Origin: an uncultured Rhizobiaceae group bacterium
Lineage (GTDB): Bacteria > Pseudomonadota > Alphaproteobacteria > Rhizobiales > Rhizobiaceae
Length of the DNA stretch: 15,039 nt
Reading direction: 5' to 3'
Assembly (NCBI GenBank): GCA_937923355.1
Contig: CALAIO010000064.1
Location: 1-15,039 of the forward strand
Positions 1 to 7,568 of this stretch are shown here, one piece after another; positions within the stretch are counted from its first letter, which is position 1, and each line of letters begins with the position of its first letter. The notes under the pieces are model-generated. The model was not told the origin of the DNA, ran no database searches, and saw only the letters and a list, made by a program, of their open reading frames with translations. The position numbers and the translations under genes were made by a program.

Positions 1-813
1 GCGAATAAACAGGATTTGGAAGACAGCATAGCAACGCTTGAATCATCTCTAAATTCTACCGAGAGCGAGCGTTCTCGTCTTGAGACTTTGTTAGCGCAGG
101 GTAATACGAATACCGCAGAAACAGACGCAAAAATTGGTGCGCTTTCCACACAGATTGACGAAGAAAAGCAATTGAGCAAACGTGCCTTGAGCCAGGTTGA
201 GTTGCTCAATCAGCAAATCTCTGCATTACGCCGACAGATCGCAGCGCTTGAAGACGCGCTTGATGCGTCCGAACAGCAGGATAGGGAAAGTCAGACTAAA
301 ATTGCTGATCTTGGCAAGCGTTTGAATGTTGCACTGGCTCAACGTGTGCAGGAATTAAACCGCTATCGCTCAGACTTCTTTGGTCGCTTGCGTGAAATTC
401 TGGGCGGTCGTTCTGACATTCGGATTGTGGGTGACCGTTTTGTATTTCCTTCCGAAGTATTGTTTACGTCAGGTGCAGCAGAGCTCAATGCAGGTGGGCA
501 GGCCGAAATGTTGAAGGTCGCTCAGGCGCTTATTCAGATCGGTTCGGAAATTCCTGATGATATTAATTGGGTTTTACGCGTTGATGGTCATACAGATAAC
601 GTGCCTTTAGCTGGAACAGGGCGCATTCGCGATAACTGGGAATTATCCTCAAGCCGTGCCACTTCTGTGGTACGTTTCTTTATATCGCAAGGCATTCCCG
701 CAAATAGGCTGGTTGCGGCAGGCTTTGGGGAGTTTCAACCTTTAAACAATGAAGACAGCAATGAAGCACGCGCGCAAAACCGAAGAATTGAGCTTAAGCT
801 GACAGAACGCTAA
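1..813 (+). CDS. Peptidoglycan-binding protein with OmpA/MotB C-terminal domain, 5'-truncated
   Basis: The reading frame is open from base 1 (ANKQD...), so the N-terminus, usually a cytoplasmic stub plus one membrane anchor, lies outside the window. About 270 residues are visible. Roughly the first 115 are heptad-like and rich in Gln, Glu, Leu and Ala, as in a long periplasmic coiled coil. The rest is an OmpA/MotB-type domain: a VFPSEVLFTSGAAELN entry segment, the DGHTDN motif, NWELSSSRA, and the closing GFGEFQPL...AQNRRIEL. In this family the conserved Asp and Arg in these motifs bind the diaminopimelate of peptidoglycan. In related bacteria such proteins often follow a MotA/TolQ/ExbB-like gene, which would lie upstream here. 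A role in envelope anchoring is more likely than flagellar rotation, but that is inferred. The stop lies 11 bases before the next gene. Confidence 0.88.
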   Translation, partial: ANKQDLEDSIATLESSLNSTESERSRLETLLAQGNTNTAETDAKIGALSTQIDEEKQLSKRALSQVELLNQQISALRRQIAALEDALDASEQQDRESQTKIADLGKRLNVALAQRVQELNRYRSDFFGRLREILGGRSDIRIVGDRFVFPSEVLFTSGAAELNAGGQAEMLKVAQALIQIGSEIPDDINWVLRVDGHTDNVPLAGTGRIRDNWELSSSRATSVVRFFISQGIPANRLVAAGFGEFQPLNNEDSNEARAQNRRIELKLTER

Positions 814-824
814 TGGAGAGATAA

Positions 825-2474
825 ATGGCTGAGGTTGCAGATGTCATTATTGTAGGCGGTGGCCTCTCAGGGCTTGTTGCTGCACATGAATTAACAACCC
901 GTGGCAAGCGTGTATTTATTCTCGATCAGGAAGCAGAAAATTCTCTGGGTGGTCAGGCCTTCTGGTCGCTTGGTGGGCTTTGCATGATTGATACGCCTGA
1001 ACAAAGACGTATGCGCATCAAAGACAGTCATGCGCTTGCCCTGCAAGACTGGATGGGGTCTGCACAATTTGATCGCGAAGAAGATCACTGGCCGCGAAAG
1101 TGGGCGGAAAACTATCTGGAATTTGCAAGCGGAGAAATGCGTTCATACTTGTATGATTTGGGCATGCGCTGGTTTCCGGTTGTTGGGTGGGCTGAGCGTG
1201 GCGGTTCTTTTGCCGATGGACACGGCAACTCTGTTCCGCGCTTTCATATTACATGGGGTACGGGCGAGGGGATTATTGAGCCCTTTGTTTTACGGGCGCA
1301 GGAAGCTGCTAAAAATGGTTTGCTAGAATTCAAGTTTCGTCATCAGGTTTCAAAGCTGACCACCAAAAACGGTATTGTAACGGGTGTGAGTGGTGAAATA
1401 CTTGAACCCACTGCCGTCAAGCGAGGCGAACAAAGCTCCCGCGAAGTGGTGGGTGATTTTGAGTACTACGCGCAGTCGGTGATTGTTTCTTCTGGTGGTA
1501 TTGGCGGTAATTTTGATCTGGTGAAAAAGAACTGGCCAACCAAGCGCTTAGGAAAAGCACCGCAAAACATGGTGGCAGGTGTGCCGCATCATGTGGACGG
1601 CAAGATGATTGGCATCGCCAAGAAGGCTGGTGCTAATGCCATCAATGAAGACCGCATGTGGCATTATACGGAAGGGGTTAAAAACTTCGATCCGATTTGG
1701 CCTTCACACGGGATCAGAATTCTGCCGGGGCCATCGTCCATGTGGTTTGATGCGGAAGGCAACCGCATGCCAGCGCCATGTCTACCGGGTTTTGATACGC
1801 TTGGTACATTAAAGCATATCTTGTCGACGGGTTATGATTATTCGTGGTTCGTGCTAACGCAAAAAATCATCGAGAAAGAATTTGCGCTTTCAGGCTCGGA
1901 GCAAAACCCAGATTTGACGTCAAAGAAATGGCTGGAAGTGCTTAAGGCACGTCTTGGCAAAGGCGCTACACCCAATGTTGAAGCCTTCAAGCAAAAGGGT
2001 GAGGACTTTGTGGTGCGGGACGGCCTCGAAAGTTTAGTTGCGGGCATGAACCAGATTACCGGTGGTGGTTTGGTTACTTATGAAAAGCTGAAAACCCAAA
2101 TTGAGGCGCGTGACCGTGAAGTGGAAAACAAGTTCTCCAAAGATGCACAGATCATGGCGATAAATTCTGCAAGGAATTATCTGGGCGACAAACTCATCCG
2201 CACTGCCAAACCGCACAAGATTTTGGACCCGTCCTCAGGCCCACTCATCGCAGTGCGCCTCAACATCGTAACGCGCAAATCTCTGGGCGGGTTGCAGACC
2301 AATCTCGATAGTCAAATCTTAAATATAAAAGGTGAGGCCATTGAAGGCCTGTATGCGGCAGGTGAAGCAGCAGGCTTTGGCGGCGGTGGATACCACGGCT
2401 ATAATTCGCTTGAGGGTACGTTTCTTGGTGGGTGTATTTTCTCAGGACGCAAAGCAGGTTTGATAGCGGGGTAA
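825..2474 (+). CDS. FAD-binding dehydrogenase (KstD/fumarate reductase flavoprotein-like)
   Basis: This 549-residue flavoprotein has the N-terminal dinucleotide-binding motif VGGGLSGLVAAHEL at about residues 10-23, with the acidic end of the second strand at LDQE. The following GGQAFWSLGGL is typical of the FAD_binding_2 superfamily (fumarate reductase, 3-ketosteroid dehydrogenase, aspartate oxidase). The C-terminus holds the second FAD-contacting block, GLYAAGEAAGFGGGGYHGYNS, followed by LGGCIFSGRKAG. Length and motifs fit the subfamily annotated simply as FAD-binding dehydrogenase, whose physiological substrate is unknown to me. There is no Tat or Sec signal, so it is probably cytoplasmic. 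A GGAG at 816-819 supports the ATG at 825. It is probably co-transcribed with its neighbours on both sides. Function beyond flavin-dependent dehydrogenation cannot be deduced. Confidence 0.9.
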   Translation: MAEVADVIIVGGGLSGLVAAHELTTRGKRVFILDQEAENSLGGQAFWSLGGLCMIDTPEQRRMRIKDSHALALQDWMGSAQFDREEDHWPRKWAENYLEFASGEMRSYLYDLGMRWFPVVGWAERGGSFADGHGNSVPRFHITWGTGEGIIEPFVLRAQEAAKNGLLEFKFRHQVSKLTTKNGIVTGVSGEILEPTAVKRGEQSSREVVGDFEYYAQSVIVSSGGIGGNFDLVKKNWPTKRLGKAPQNMVAGVPHHVDGKMIGIAKKAGANAINEDRMWHYTEGVKNFDPIWPSHGIRILPGPSSMWFDAEGNRMPAPCLPGFDTLGTLKHILSTGYDYSWFVLTQKIIEKEFALSGSEQNPDLTSKKWLEVLKARLGKGATPNVEAFKQKGEDFVVRDGLESLVAGMNQITGGGLVTYEKLKTQIEARDREVENKFSKDAQIMAINSARNYLGDKLIRTAKPHKILDPSSGPLIAVRLNIVTRKSLGGLQTNLDSQILNIKGEAIEGLYAAGEAAGFGGGGYHGYNSLEGTFLGGCIFSGRKAGLIAG

Positions 2475-2478
2475 GCTT

Positions 2479-2877
2479 TTGGATTTTTCAATTTTATTTG
2501 CAGAATTAACGCCTGTGCCGTCTCATGCACTTCTTGCGTTGGCTGCAATCGTTATGGGTGGCATTCAACTCATCATGCCCAAAGGCACAAGATTGCATCG
2601 TTATATTGGCTATGTTTGGGTCTTGATGATGTTATATGTCAGCATCAGCGCTTTATTTATTCATGATCTAAGAATGATTGGGCCTTTTAGTCCAATACAT
2701 ATTTTGTCATTTGTAGTGTTGTTTAGTTTATGGAGCGCTATCAGAGCTGTTAGGCGCGGAGATATAAAATCGCACGAAAGAACAATGAAGAATCTCTATT
2801 TTCTTGCGCTTATTATCACAGGTGGTTTTACGCTATTGCCTGGTCGTGTGATGAATACGGTTTTTTTCGGCAGCTAA
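2479..2877 (+). CDS. DUF2306-like small integral membrane protein
   Basis: This 132-residue, strongly hydrophobic protein has about four predicted membrane segments: residues ~14-32, ~43-62, ~70-90 and ~107-125. The polar stretches between them are short. It contains the pattern GTRLHRYIGYVWV and a later KSHERTMKNLYF. These His-containing patterns at membrane edges resemble the DUF2306 family of predicted membrane proteins, whose function is unknown. The start is uncertain: TTG at 2479 lies only 4 bases after the upstream stop and gives the best fit to the family N-terminus, implying translational coupling to the FAD dehydrogenase gene. No strong Shine-Dalgarno sequence is seen apart from the G-run at 2467-2471. 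Confidence 0.75.
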   Translation: MDFSILFAELTPVPSHALLALAAIVMGGIQLIMPKGTRLHRYIGYVWVLMMLYVSISALFIHDLRMIGPFSPIHILSFVVLFSLWSAIRAVRRGDIKSHERTMKNLYFLALIITGGFTLLPGRVMNTVFFGS

Positions 2878-2928
2878 TTCATTTAATACACTTAATCTAT
2901 ATGAGAAAAACTCTTACGTTTAGGTCAT

Positions 2929-2958
2929 TTGCATTTGCTTTTGGTTGTAAACTATAAT
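2929..2958 (+). promoter_or_regulatory. Putative sigma-70-type promoter in front of a possible small RNA
   Basis: A perfect TATAAT lies at 2953-2958. The candidate -35 TTGCAT (2929-2934) matches TTGACA only in its first three bases and has an 18-base spacer. No open reading frame follows before the terminator at 3001-3040. The promoter would therefore drive a transcript of about 75 nt. TATAAT alone can arise by chance in AT-rich DNA. Confidence 0.4.
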
Positions 2959-2963
2959 GATTA

Positions 2964-3040
2964 AAGCTGTAGTGGGGGATTATTATCTGACACACAGTAG
3001 ATGACCGATTATCTTGCCCCGATAATCGGTCATTTTTATT
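2964..3040 (+). ncRNA. Candidate small RNA ending in a Rho-independent terminator
   Basis: The span from just after the TATAAT to the terminator holds no convincing ORF. It has a G-run (TGGGGGA, 2972-2978), then a small stem (ATCTG 2985-2989 with TAGAT 2998-3002, including a G-U pair). The perfect 13-bp terminator stem follows, with loop TTGCCCC. The CCCC of that loop could pair with the upstream GGGG. It could equally be the 3' UTR of the gene ending at 2877. No known sRNA family was recognised. Confidence 0.35.
3001..3040 (+). terminator. Strong Rho-independent terminator
   Basis: Arms 3001-3013 (ATGACCGATTATC) and 3021-3033 (GATAATCGGTCAT) are a perfect 13-bp inverted repeat with a 7-base loop. 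TTTTTATT follows. The T-tract is only on the plus-strand side, so it ends plus-strand transcripts (the DUF2306 operon or the candidate sRNA), not the converging marR gene. Confidence 0.85.
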
Positions 3041-3046
3041 TGCATG

Positions 3047-3478
3047 TTATTCAAGGTTTTCACGTAATTTGCTCAATACATTCAGCATGACCGTAATATC
3101 TTCATCTGATATTGTTTCAGCTGCTGCAACGGGTATTTTTAAAGCACCTTCTAAAACTTTCTCTCGTAATTTCCAGCCAGTTTCAGTTAAGAAGACTTGT
3201 TTTCTACGCGAGGTTGAGTTTGCAGAGTCTCTGACTAATAGCCCCTCCCGGCTCATTTTTTGAATAAGTTGTGAAGTGACACTTGGAGACATAAAAGCCA
3301 AAGTTGATATTTCAGTTTGTGAAATTCCATCAGGTGTCCATGGAAGTCTTAGGATATGAAAATGTGCTACGGGTACTTTGGATTTTCCAAGGTAAGTAAT
3401 AAGAGCATTTTCGAATGCTCTAAATGTACCTCTTATTTCATAGCCTATATTCTCTCGTTGGTTCTTTGAAAAAGGCAT
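3047..3478 (-). CDS. MarR-family transcriptional regulator
   Basis: This 143-residue protein has the MarR layout: an N-terminal helical dimerisation region (residues ~1-45) and a winged helix-turn-helix (~50-105) reading GISQTEISTLAFMSPSVTSQLIQKMSREGLLVRD. The wing NSTSRRKQVFLTETG follows, then C-terminal dimerisation helices. The wing Arg/Lys residues match the DNA-backbone contacts known for the family. MarR proteins are dimeric repressors that bind palindromes and release DNA on binding a small ligand; the ligand is not predictable here. It lies on the same strand as, and downstream of, an ABC exporter gene, with a 281-base palindrome-rich gap. That gap is the obvious place for an autoregulatory operator. 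It may also control the exporter, but this is inference. Confidence 0.9.
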   Translation of the reverse strand: MPFSKNQRENIGYEIRGTFRAFENALITYLGKSKVPVAHFHILRLPWTPDGISQTEISTLAFMSPSVTSQLIQKMSREGLLVRDSANSTSRRKQVFLTETGWKLREKVLEGALKIPVAAAETISDEDITVMLNVLSKLRENLE

Positions 3479-3560
3479 TGGGGCTTGCTCATATTAAAAT
3501 TAGTATAATTATTTTATGGGGTCATCATTTAGTCTTGTGTTATATTTTTCTGATTATGAG

Positions 3561-3622
3561 GATTAAAAAATGTTTTTTAATCAACAATGTGTTGTGCAAC
3601 ACATTGTTGATGTTGTACAACA
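3561..3622. promoter_or_regulatory. Array of three adjoining palindromes, candidate MarR operator region
   Basis: Three dyads lie almost end to end. (1) 3561-3582: 10-bp arms GATTAAAAAA / TTTTTTAATC around TG. (2) 3581-3610: 14-bp perfect arms, TCAACAATGTGTTG and its complement, around TG. (3) 3611-3622: TGTTGTACAACA, a perfect 12-bp palindrome. The core of dyad 2 (TGTTGTGCAACA, 3590-3601) differs from dyad 3 at one base. Their centres are 21 bp apart, two helical turns, as expected for co-operative dimer binding. They lie 83 to 144 bases upstream of the marR start. Operator function is inferred. Confidence 0.6.
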
Positions 3623-3678
3623 TATTCGGGGTTTTAGACTTCTAGAATTCCATAAATATTGTTTTAGGACAACATTTA

Positions 3679-3757
3679 GTTCCTGGCCGGGTATTGAAAT
3701 ATGGGGCTTTACTATTTCAATTGCTATACGCTTTTATATTAAGCGTTGGTCAGGAAC
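3679..3757 (+). repeat. Nested inverted repeats able to fold as a three-way junction
   Basis: An outer stem (GTTCCTGGCC 3679-3688 with GGTCAGGAAC 3748-3757, one G-U pair as plus-strand RNA) encloses two hairpins. The first is ATTGAAATA 3693-3701 with TATTTCAAT 3713-3721. The second is ACGCTT 3728-3733 with AAGCGT 3741-3746. TTTA occurs on both sides (3675-3678 and 3759-3762). It may be a structured RNA, a protein-binding element or a remnant of a small palindromic (MITE-like) element. It lies immediately after the stop codon of the ABC exporter gene. No T-tract follows on the minus strand, so it is not a standard terminator. Confidence 0.5.
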
Positions 3758-3759
3758 CT

Positions 3760-5532
3760 TTAATTTTCCCCGAATTGTAATTTAGCCAATCCCGCATAAA
3801 CACCTTTTTTCTTTATAAGTGATTTATGTGTGCCTTCTTCGATGACCTTGCCTTCATCCATCACCAGAATACGATCAGCTTTTAAAACGGTCGCGAGGCG
3901 ATGTGCTATAATTAGGGTTGTACGGCCTTGCATCAGGTTTTCAAGCGCATCTTGCACAAGTTTTTCGCTCTCTGCATCGAGCGCGCTTGTGGCTTCGTCT
4001 AGCAATAAAACGGGCGCATCTTTGAGGATTGCTCTAGCGATTGCCAAGCGTTGTCTTTGGCCGCCGGAAAGGGTCACACCGCGTTCGCCCAAAATGGTTT
4101 CATACCCTTCAGGCATTTTCTCGATGAACTCATGGGCGTTGGCAGCTTTTGCAGCAGCGATTACATTATCTCTTGTTGCTGTTGGTTTACCATATGAAAT
4201 ATTATCCGCAGCACTGGATGCAAAGATCATCGTGTCTTGGGGAACCAATGCAATCTGAGATCTGAAATCATCTTCTGCAAGTTCTTTGATGTCGGTATCG
4301 TCAAGTTTAATAGTACCTGTTGCAGGGTCATAAAATCGTAAGAGCAAGGCAAAGAGCGTGCTTTTTCCTGCACCGGATGGACCAACAATGGCAACGGTTT
4401 CGCCAGGGTTTATGCTCATCGACAAGCCTTCCAGCGTTGGCTGGTCTGGCCGTGTCGGATAATTAAATGATACGTTTTCAAACGTAATCTCACCTCTTGC
4501 AGGTTTAACTAATGTTACTGGATTTTTGGGTGTTGTTATTGCTGATTTAGTTCCCAGTAACTCAATCAAGCGTTCTGCAGAACCTGCTGCCTGTGAGAGT
4601 TCTCCCCAAACTTCCGAGAGCGCCCCCATCGCGCCACCTGCAAAAACTGCATACAGCAGAAATTGCCCTAATGTGCCGCCTGTCATTGTGCCTGCCAGAA
4701 CATCGTTAGCGCCGATCCAAAGAACTGCAACAATGCTTGCGAAAATCAGAAAGATGGCAAAGCCTGTTAGCAAGGAGCGTGTTAAAATGGCCTTGCGTGC
4801 TGCATCAAAGGCAAAATCAACAGCGCCTGAAAATCTACCACGCACATGATTGCCGTTCGTGAAAGCCTGCATGGTGCGAACAGCGGTGATGGATTCTGAG
4901 GCATATGCCGTAGCATCCGCCAATGTGTCCTGGGCTGCCCTTGAGCGTGCGCGAACTTTGCGACCAAACCCGACAATAGGTAAAACGATTAAAGGAATAG
5001 CTGCGATCACGATAAGCGAAAGACGAGGTGAGGTAATTACCATCATAGCCAATGCGCCGATGCCTAAAATAACATTTCGTAACGCAAGCGAAGCAGTTGC
5101 GCCGACGGCAGACTTTATTTGTGTCGTGTCAGCGGTCAGCCGTGAAACGATTTCGCCAGAGTGAGACTTATCGAAAAACTCAGGACTTAGGCGTGTGACG
5201 TTAGCAAAAACATCATTTCGAAGGTCAGCAACAATGCGTTCGCCAATCCAGATAACGAAATAATAACGGCATGAGCTTGCAATCGCCAAAACTGCGGCGA
5301 TGAGAATAAGTACTGTAAAATAATTATTTACAAGTGCCGGATCGCTATCGGAAAACCCGTTGTCGATGACACGTCTTACAGCTATGGGAAGCGTTAGTGT
5401 TGTAATCGCTGCCAGAAGCAAAAAGAAAATAGCTAGTGCTACCTGAATTTTGTATTTTACGATGTAGGGAAAAAGCTTTGCCAAAGGGCGTAATGACGTA
5501 CTTTTAACGTTCTTTTGAGATTCTATTGTCAT
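3760..5532 (-). CDS. MsbA-like ABC exporter (fused permease and ATPase)
   Basis: This is a 590-residue half-transporter. Residues ~30-310 form a six-helix ABC transmembrane domain and residues ~345-590 a nucleotide-binding domain. The ATPase motifs are all intact: Walker A GPSGAGKST near 383-391, Q-loop ALVPQDTMIF, signature LSGGQRQRLAIARA near 488, Walker B VLLLDEATSALD near 506, and H-loop IIAHRLATV near 541. Half-transporters of this type dimerise in the inner membrane and export lipids, peptides or drugs. The sequence resembles the MsbA-related exporter family of alphaproteobacteria, not necessarily true lipid A flippase. Divergent to rpmE, an arrangement I recall in related bacteria. The MarR gene downstream may regulate it. 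Substrate not determinable. Confidence 0.92.
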   Translation of the reverse strand: MTIESQKNVKSTSLRPLAKLFPYIVKYKIQVALAIFFLLLAAITTLTLPIAVRRVIDNGFSDSDPALVNNYFTVLILIAAVLAIASSCRYYFVIWIGERIVADLRNDVFANVTRLSPEFFDKSHSGEIVSRLTADTTQIKSAVGATASLALRNVILGIGALAMMVITSPRLSLIVIAAIPLIVLPIVGFGRKVRARSRAAQDTLADATAYASESITAVRTMQAFTNGNHVRGRFSGAVDFAFDAARKAILTRSLLTGFAIFLIFASIVAVLWIGANDVLAGTMTGGTLGQFLLYAVFAGGAMGALSEVWGELSQAAGSAERLIELLGTKSAITTPKNPVTLVKPARGEITFENVSFNYPTRPDQPTLEGLSMSINPGETVAIVGPSGAGKSTLFALLLRFYDPATGTIKLDDTDIKELAEDDFRSQIALVPQDTMIFASSAADNISYGKPTATRDNVIAAAKAANAHEFIEKMPEGYETILGERGVTLSGGQRQRLAIARAILKDAPVLLLDEATSALDAESEKLVQDALENLMQGRTTLIIAHRLATVLKADRILVMDEGKVIEEGTHKSLIKKKGVYAGLAKLQFGEN

Positions 5533-5628
5533 TGAGCCTAAACTGCACTTGTCTCTTTATCTATTTTGATGTAAGCCAACGCCAACGAAAGCCATGAGCT
5601 ACTGGAATGGTCACTCAAGGGTTATTCA

Positions 5629-5657
5629 TTGTCAGACAATAAAATTCAAGTTTAGAT
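5629..5657 (+). promoter_or_regulatory. Weak candidate promoter for rpmE
   Basis: In the 180-base divergent region between the ABC exporter and rpmE, TTGTCA (5629-5634) is followed after 17 bases by TTAGAT (5652-5657). The -35 is good and the -10 poor (three of six matches). An AGGA at 5700-5703 serves as ribosome binding site for the rpmE ATG at 5713. No operator-like dyad was recognised in this gap. Confidence 0.3.
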
Positions 5658-5712
5658 TGGCAAATTGGCGTAAATAACGCACTGCCGACCGTAAAATACA
5701 GGACGAGATAGC

Positions 5713-5934
5713 ATGAAAAAAGATGTTCATCCGGATTATCACACCATTAAAGTCGTTATGACTGATGGCACAGAATTCGAAACACGCACAACTTGGGGTG
5801 CAGCAGGCGATACAATGAACCTTGATATCGACCCAACGTCTCATCCAGCTTGGACTGGCGGCAACCAACAGTTGATGGACCGCGGTGGTCGTGTTGCACG
5901 CTTTAAGAAAAAATATGAAGGCCTTGGTATCTAA
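5713..5934 (+). CDS. rpmE: 50S ribosomal protein L31 (zinc-independent form)
   Basis: This 73-residue protein begins [20 protein letters not shown] and continues with [13 protein letters not shown] and [12 protein letters not shown]. These match the bL31 family along its length, with basic residues at the C-terminus for rRNA contact. bL31 sits at the central protuberance and bridges the large and small subunits. There is no cysteine at all, so the CxxC zinc ribbon of the Zn-containing form is absent. This is the C-minus type, which needs no zinc and is common in alphaproteobacteria. It is a single-gene unit with its own terminator 26 bases after the stop. The AGGA at 5700-5703 supports the start. 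Confidence 0.96.
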   Translation: MKKDVHPDYHTIKVVMTDGTEFETRTTWGAAGDTMNLDIDPTSHPAWTGGNQQLMDRGGRVARFKKKYEGLGI

Positions 5935-5960
5935 TTTCCAAGTTCCCTCTTGTCATTTAA

Positions 5961-5990
5961 AACCCAGCCTTAGCGCTGGGTTTTTTGTTT
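5961..5990 (+). terminator. Rho-independent terminator of rpmE
   Basis: Arms AACCCAGC (5961-5968) and GCTGGGTT (5975-5982) with a 6-base loop are followed by a T-rich tract (5981-5990). The position just after rpmE and the GC-rich stem make this a standard terminator. Confidence 0.9.
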
Positions 5991-6032
5991 TGAATTGATA
6001 TTCAAGATATCCTTGTAATAAGAAAACTCAAT

Positions 6033-6057
6033 ACTTACCTTAGGTTAAGTGGTAAGT
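6033..6057. promoter_or_regulatory. Inverted repeat upstream of ycjX
   Basis: ACTTACC (6033-6039) and GGTAAGT (6051-6057) form a perfect 7-bp dyad with 11 bases between, 47 bases before the ycjX start codon. The interior contains a smaller dyad, ACCT-T-AGGT (6037-6045). It could be an operator or leader hairpin; no regulator can be named. Confidence 0.3.
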
Positions 6058-6104
6058 GAGGGCTCGAGCCTCTTTGTTTTGTATTCAGCCAGGAGATCAT
6101 AACG

Positions 6105-7568
6105 GTGAAATTTACGTCCTTGACTGATGAGGCTTATATTGCCCTAACCGGATTATCCGATTACGCGCATGACATGATCAATCCAACTCTTCGTTTGGGA
6201 GTAACTGGATTATCTCGCGCAGGGAAGACCGTTTTCATTACATCGCTGGTCAATAACCTTTTGAATGGCGGCAAACTTCCGATGTTTGTTCCTCATGCAA
6301 ACAAGCGGATTAAACGTGCATATCTTCAACCGCAACCAGATGATGATGTCCCAAGGTTTGCTTATGAAAAACACTTGCAGGATCTAATGGCTGGTAAAGA
6401 ACGTCATTGGCCAAGTTCTACCAGTCGAATTTCACAATTGCGTTTGACGTTGGAGTATGAACCTGAGGGTTTTTTTGCACGTAATATGACAAGTGGAATA
6501 TTCAATATTGATATCGTGGATTATCCGGGTGAATGGTTGCTTGATTTGCCTTTGCTTGATTTGACTTATGATGAATGGTCAAGACAAGCGCTTGATGCTG
6601 CGCAAAAAAAGCCGCGAGACAAGATTGCCGAACCTTGGTTAAAACACCTTGCAACGCTTGATCCACAAGCTGGCGAAGACGAATTACAGGTTCAGGAAGC
6701 AACGGAACTTTTTACGCAGTATTTAATCAATTGTCGTGCGGATGAATATGCGCTTTCCACTGTGCCGCCCGGGCGGTTTATTATGCCGGGCGATTTGGCT
6801 GGATCACCATTGATAACCTTTGCGCCGCTTGATGTTTCAACACCTGCCAAACGCGGGTCGCTTCATGCCATGATGGAACGCCGTTACAATTCGTATGTGA
6901 GCAAAGTTGTGAAGCCTTTTTTCATTGATCATTTTTCAAGACTTGATCGACAGATTGTTTTGGTTGATGCGCTGTCAGCCTTGAACGCCGGTGCGAATGC
7001 AGTGTCAGATTTAAAACTTGCCTTGGGCGATATTTTAAAATGTTTTAGACCCGGAAATACAACGTTCATTAATGCAATTTTGGGAAAGAAAATAGACCGC
7101 ATTTTGTTTGCGGCAACCAAGGCAGATCATTTGCACCATAGTAGTCATGATCGCTTGGAAAATATTTTGCGTTATCTGGTTGAAGATACGATGCAACGGT
7201 CGAATGCGCTTGGTGCGGAATATGATGTGGTAGCGTTTGCCGCGATAAGAGCAACGCGAGAGCAGACTATCAAACATGAAGGTGAAGAGCTTCCTGCCAT
7301 TATTGGTGTGCCTGAAGAGGGACAAAAAATGGATGGTGAAGTTTATGACGGTAATGAAGAGATTGCCTTGTTCCCTGGCGATCTTCCCGAAAATCCAAAA
7401 ACAGTTTTTGAAAGTGACAATCCTGACTTGGAAAACCAAGAAAATGGTTTTATGAGATTTCGACCACCTTTGACTGGAAAACAATCTTCCTCCATTCACG
7501 AAGTTGGTTTCCCACATATTCGCTTGGATAAGGCGCTTAACTTTTTATTGGGAGATCGTCTTCAATGA
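6105..7568 (+). CDS. ycjX: YcjX-family P-loop protein
   Basis: This 487-residue protein belongs to the YcjX (DUF463) family of predicted nucleotide-binding proteins. The P-loop GLSRAGKT is at residues 35-42, and a Walker-B-like segment, FNIDIVDYPGEWLLDLPLL, lies near 131-149, with Asp-Tyr-Pro-Gly-Glu-Trp being the family's signature. Later blocks include IVLVDALSALNAG and RILFAATKADH, the latter resembling the base-specifying TKAD of GTPases. In Escherichia coli ycjX and ycjF lie next to the phage-shock psp operon and respond to envelope stress. No psp genes are seen here. The start is GTG at 6105 with AGGAG at 6091-6095, and the stop overlaps the next start (ATGA). The exact biochemical role is unknown. 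Confidence 0.93.
   Translation: MKFTSLTDEAYIALTGLSDYAHDMINPTLRLGVTGLSRAGKTVFITSLVNNLLNGGKLPMFVPHANKRIKRAYLQPQPDDDVPRFAYEKHLQDLMAGKERHWPSSTSRISQLRLTLEYEPEGFFARNMTSGIFNIDIVDYPGEWLLDLPLLDLTYDEWSRQALDAAQKKPRDKIAEPWLKHLATLDPQAGEDELQVQEATELFTQYLINCRADEYALSTVPPGRFIMPGDLAGSPLITFAPLDVSTPAKRGSLHAMMERRYNSYVSKVVKPFFIDHFSRLDRQIVLVDALSALNAGANAVSDLKLALGDILKCFRPGNTTFINAILGKKIDRILFAATKADHLHHSSHDRLENILRYLVEDTMQRSNALGAEYDVVAFAAIRATREQTIKHEGEELPAIIGVPEEGQKMDGEVYDGNEEIALFPGDLPENPKTVFESDNPDLENQENGFMRFRPPLTGKQSSSIHEVGFPHIRLDKALNFLLGDRLQ

Noticed and set aside
3679..3757. Purine riboswitch or hammerhead ribozyme for the three-stem structure
   Set aside because: The junction lacks the conserved purine-riboswitch core and the hammerhead CUGAUGA/GAAA core. 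Only the overall three-way shape is shared.
3570..3785. A 71-codon plus-strand frame in the marR-ABC gap
   Set aside because: It runs through the palindromes and the nested repeats and into the ABC stop region, has no ribosome binding site and yields no recognisable protein.
3830..4258. A 142-codon plus-strand frame antisense to the ABC ATPase domain
   Set aside because: It mirrors the conserved ATPase motifs and is Ser/Ala-rich, typical of an antisense shadow.
7035..7517. A 160-codon open frame on the minus strand inside ycjX
   Set aside because: It is antisense to a strongly supported gene with clear family motifs. Its translation has no recognisable domain and is cysteine/aromatic-rich as expected of a shadow frame.
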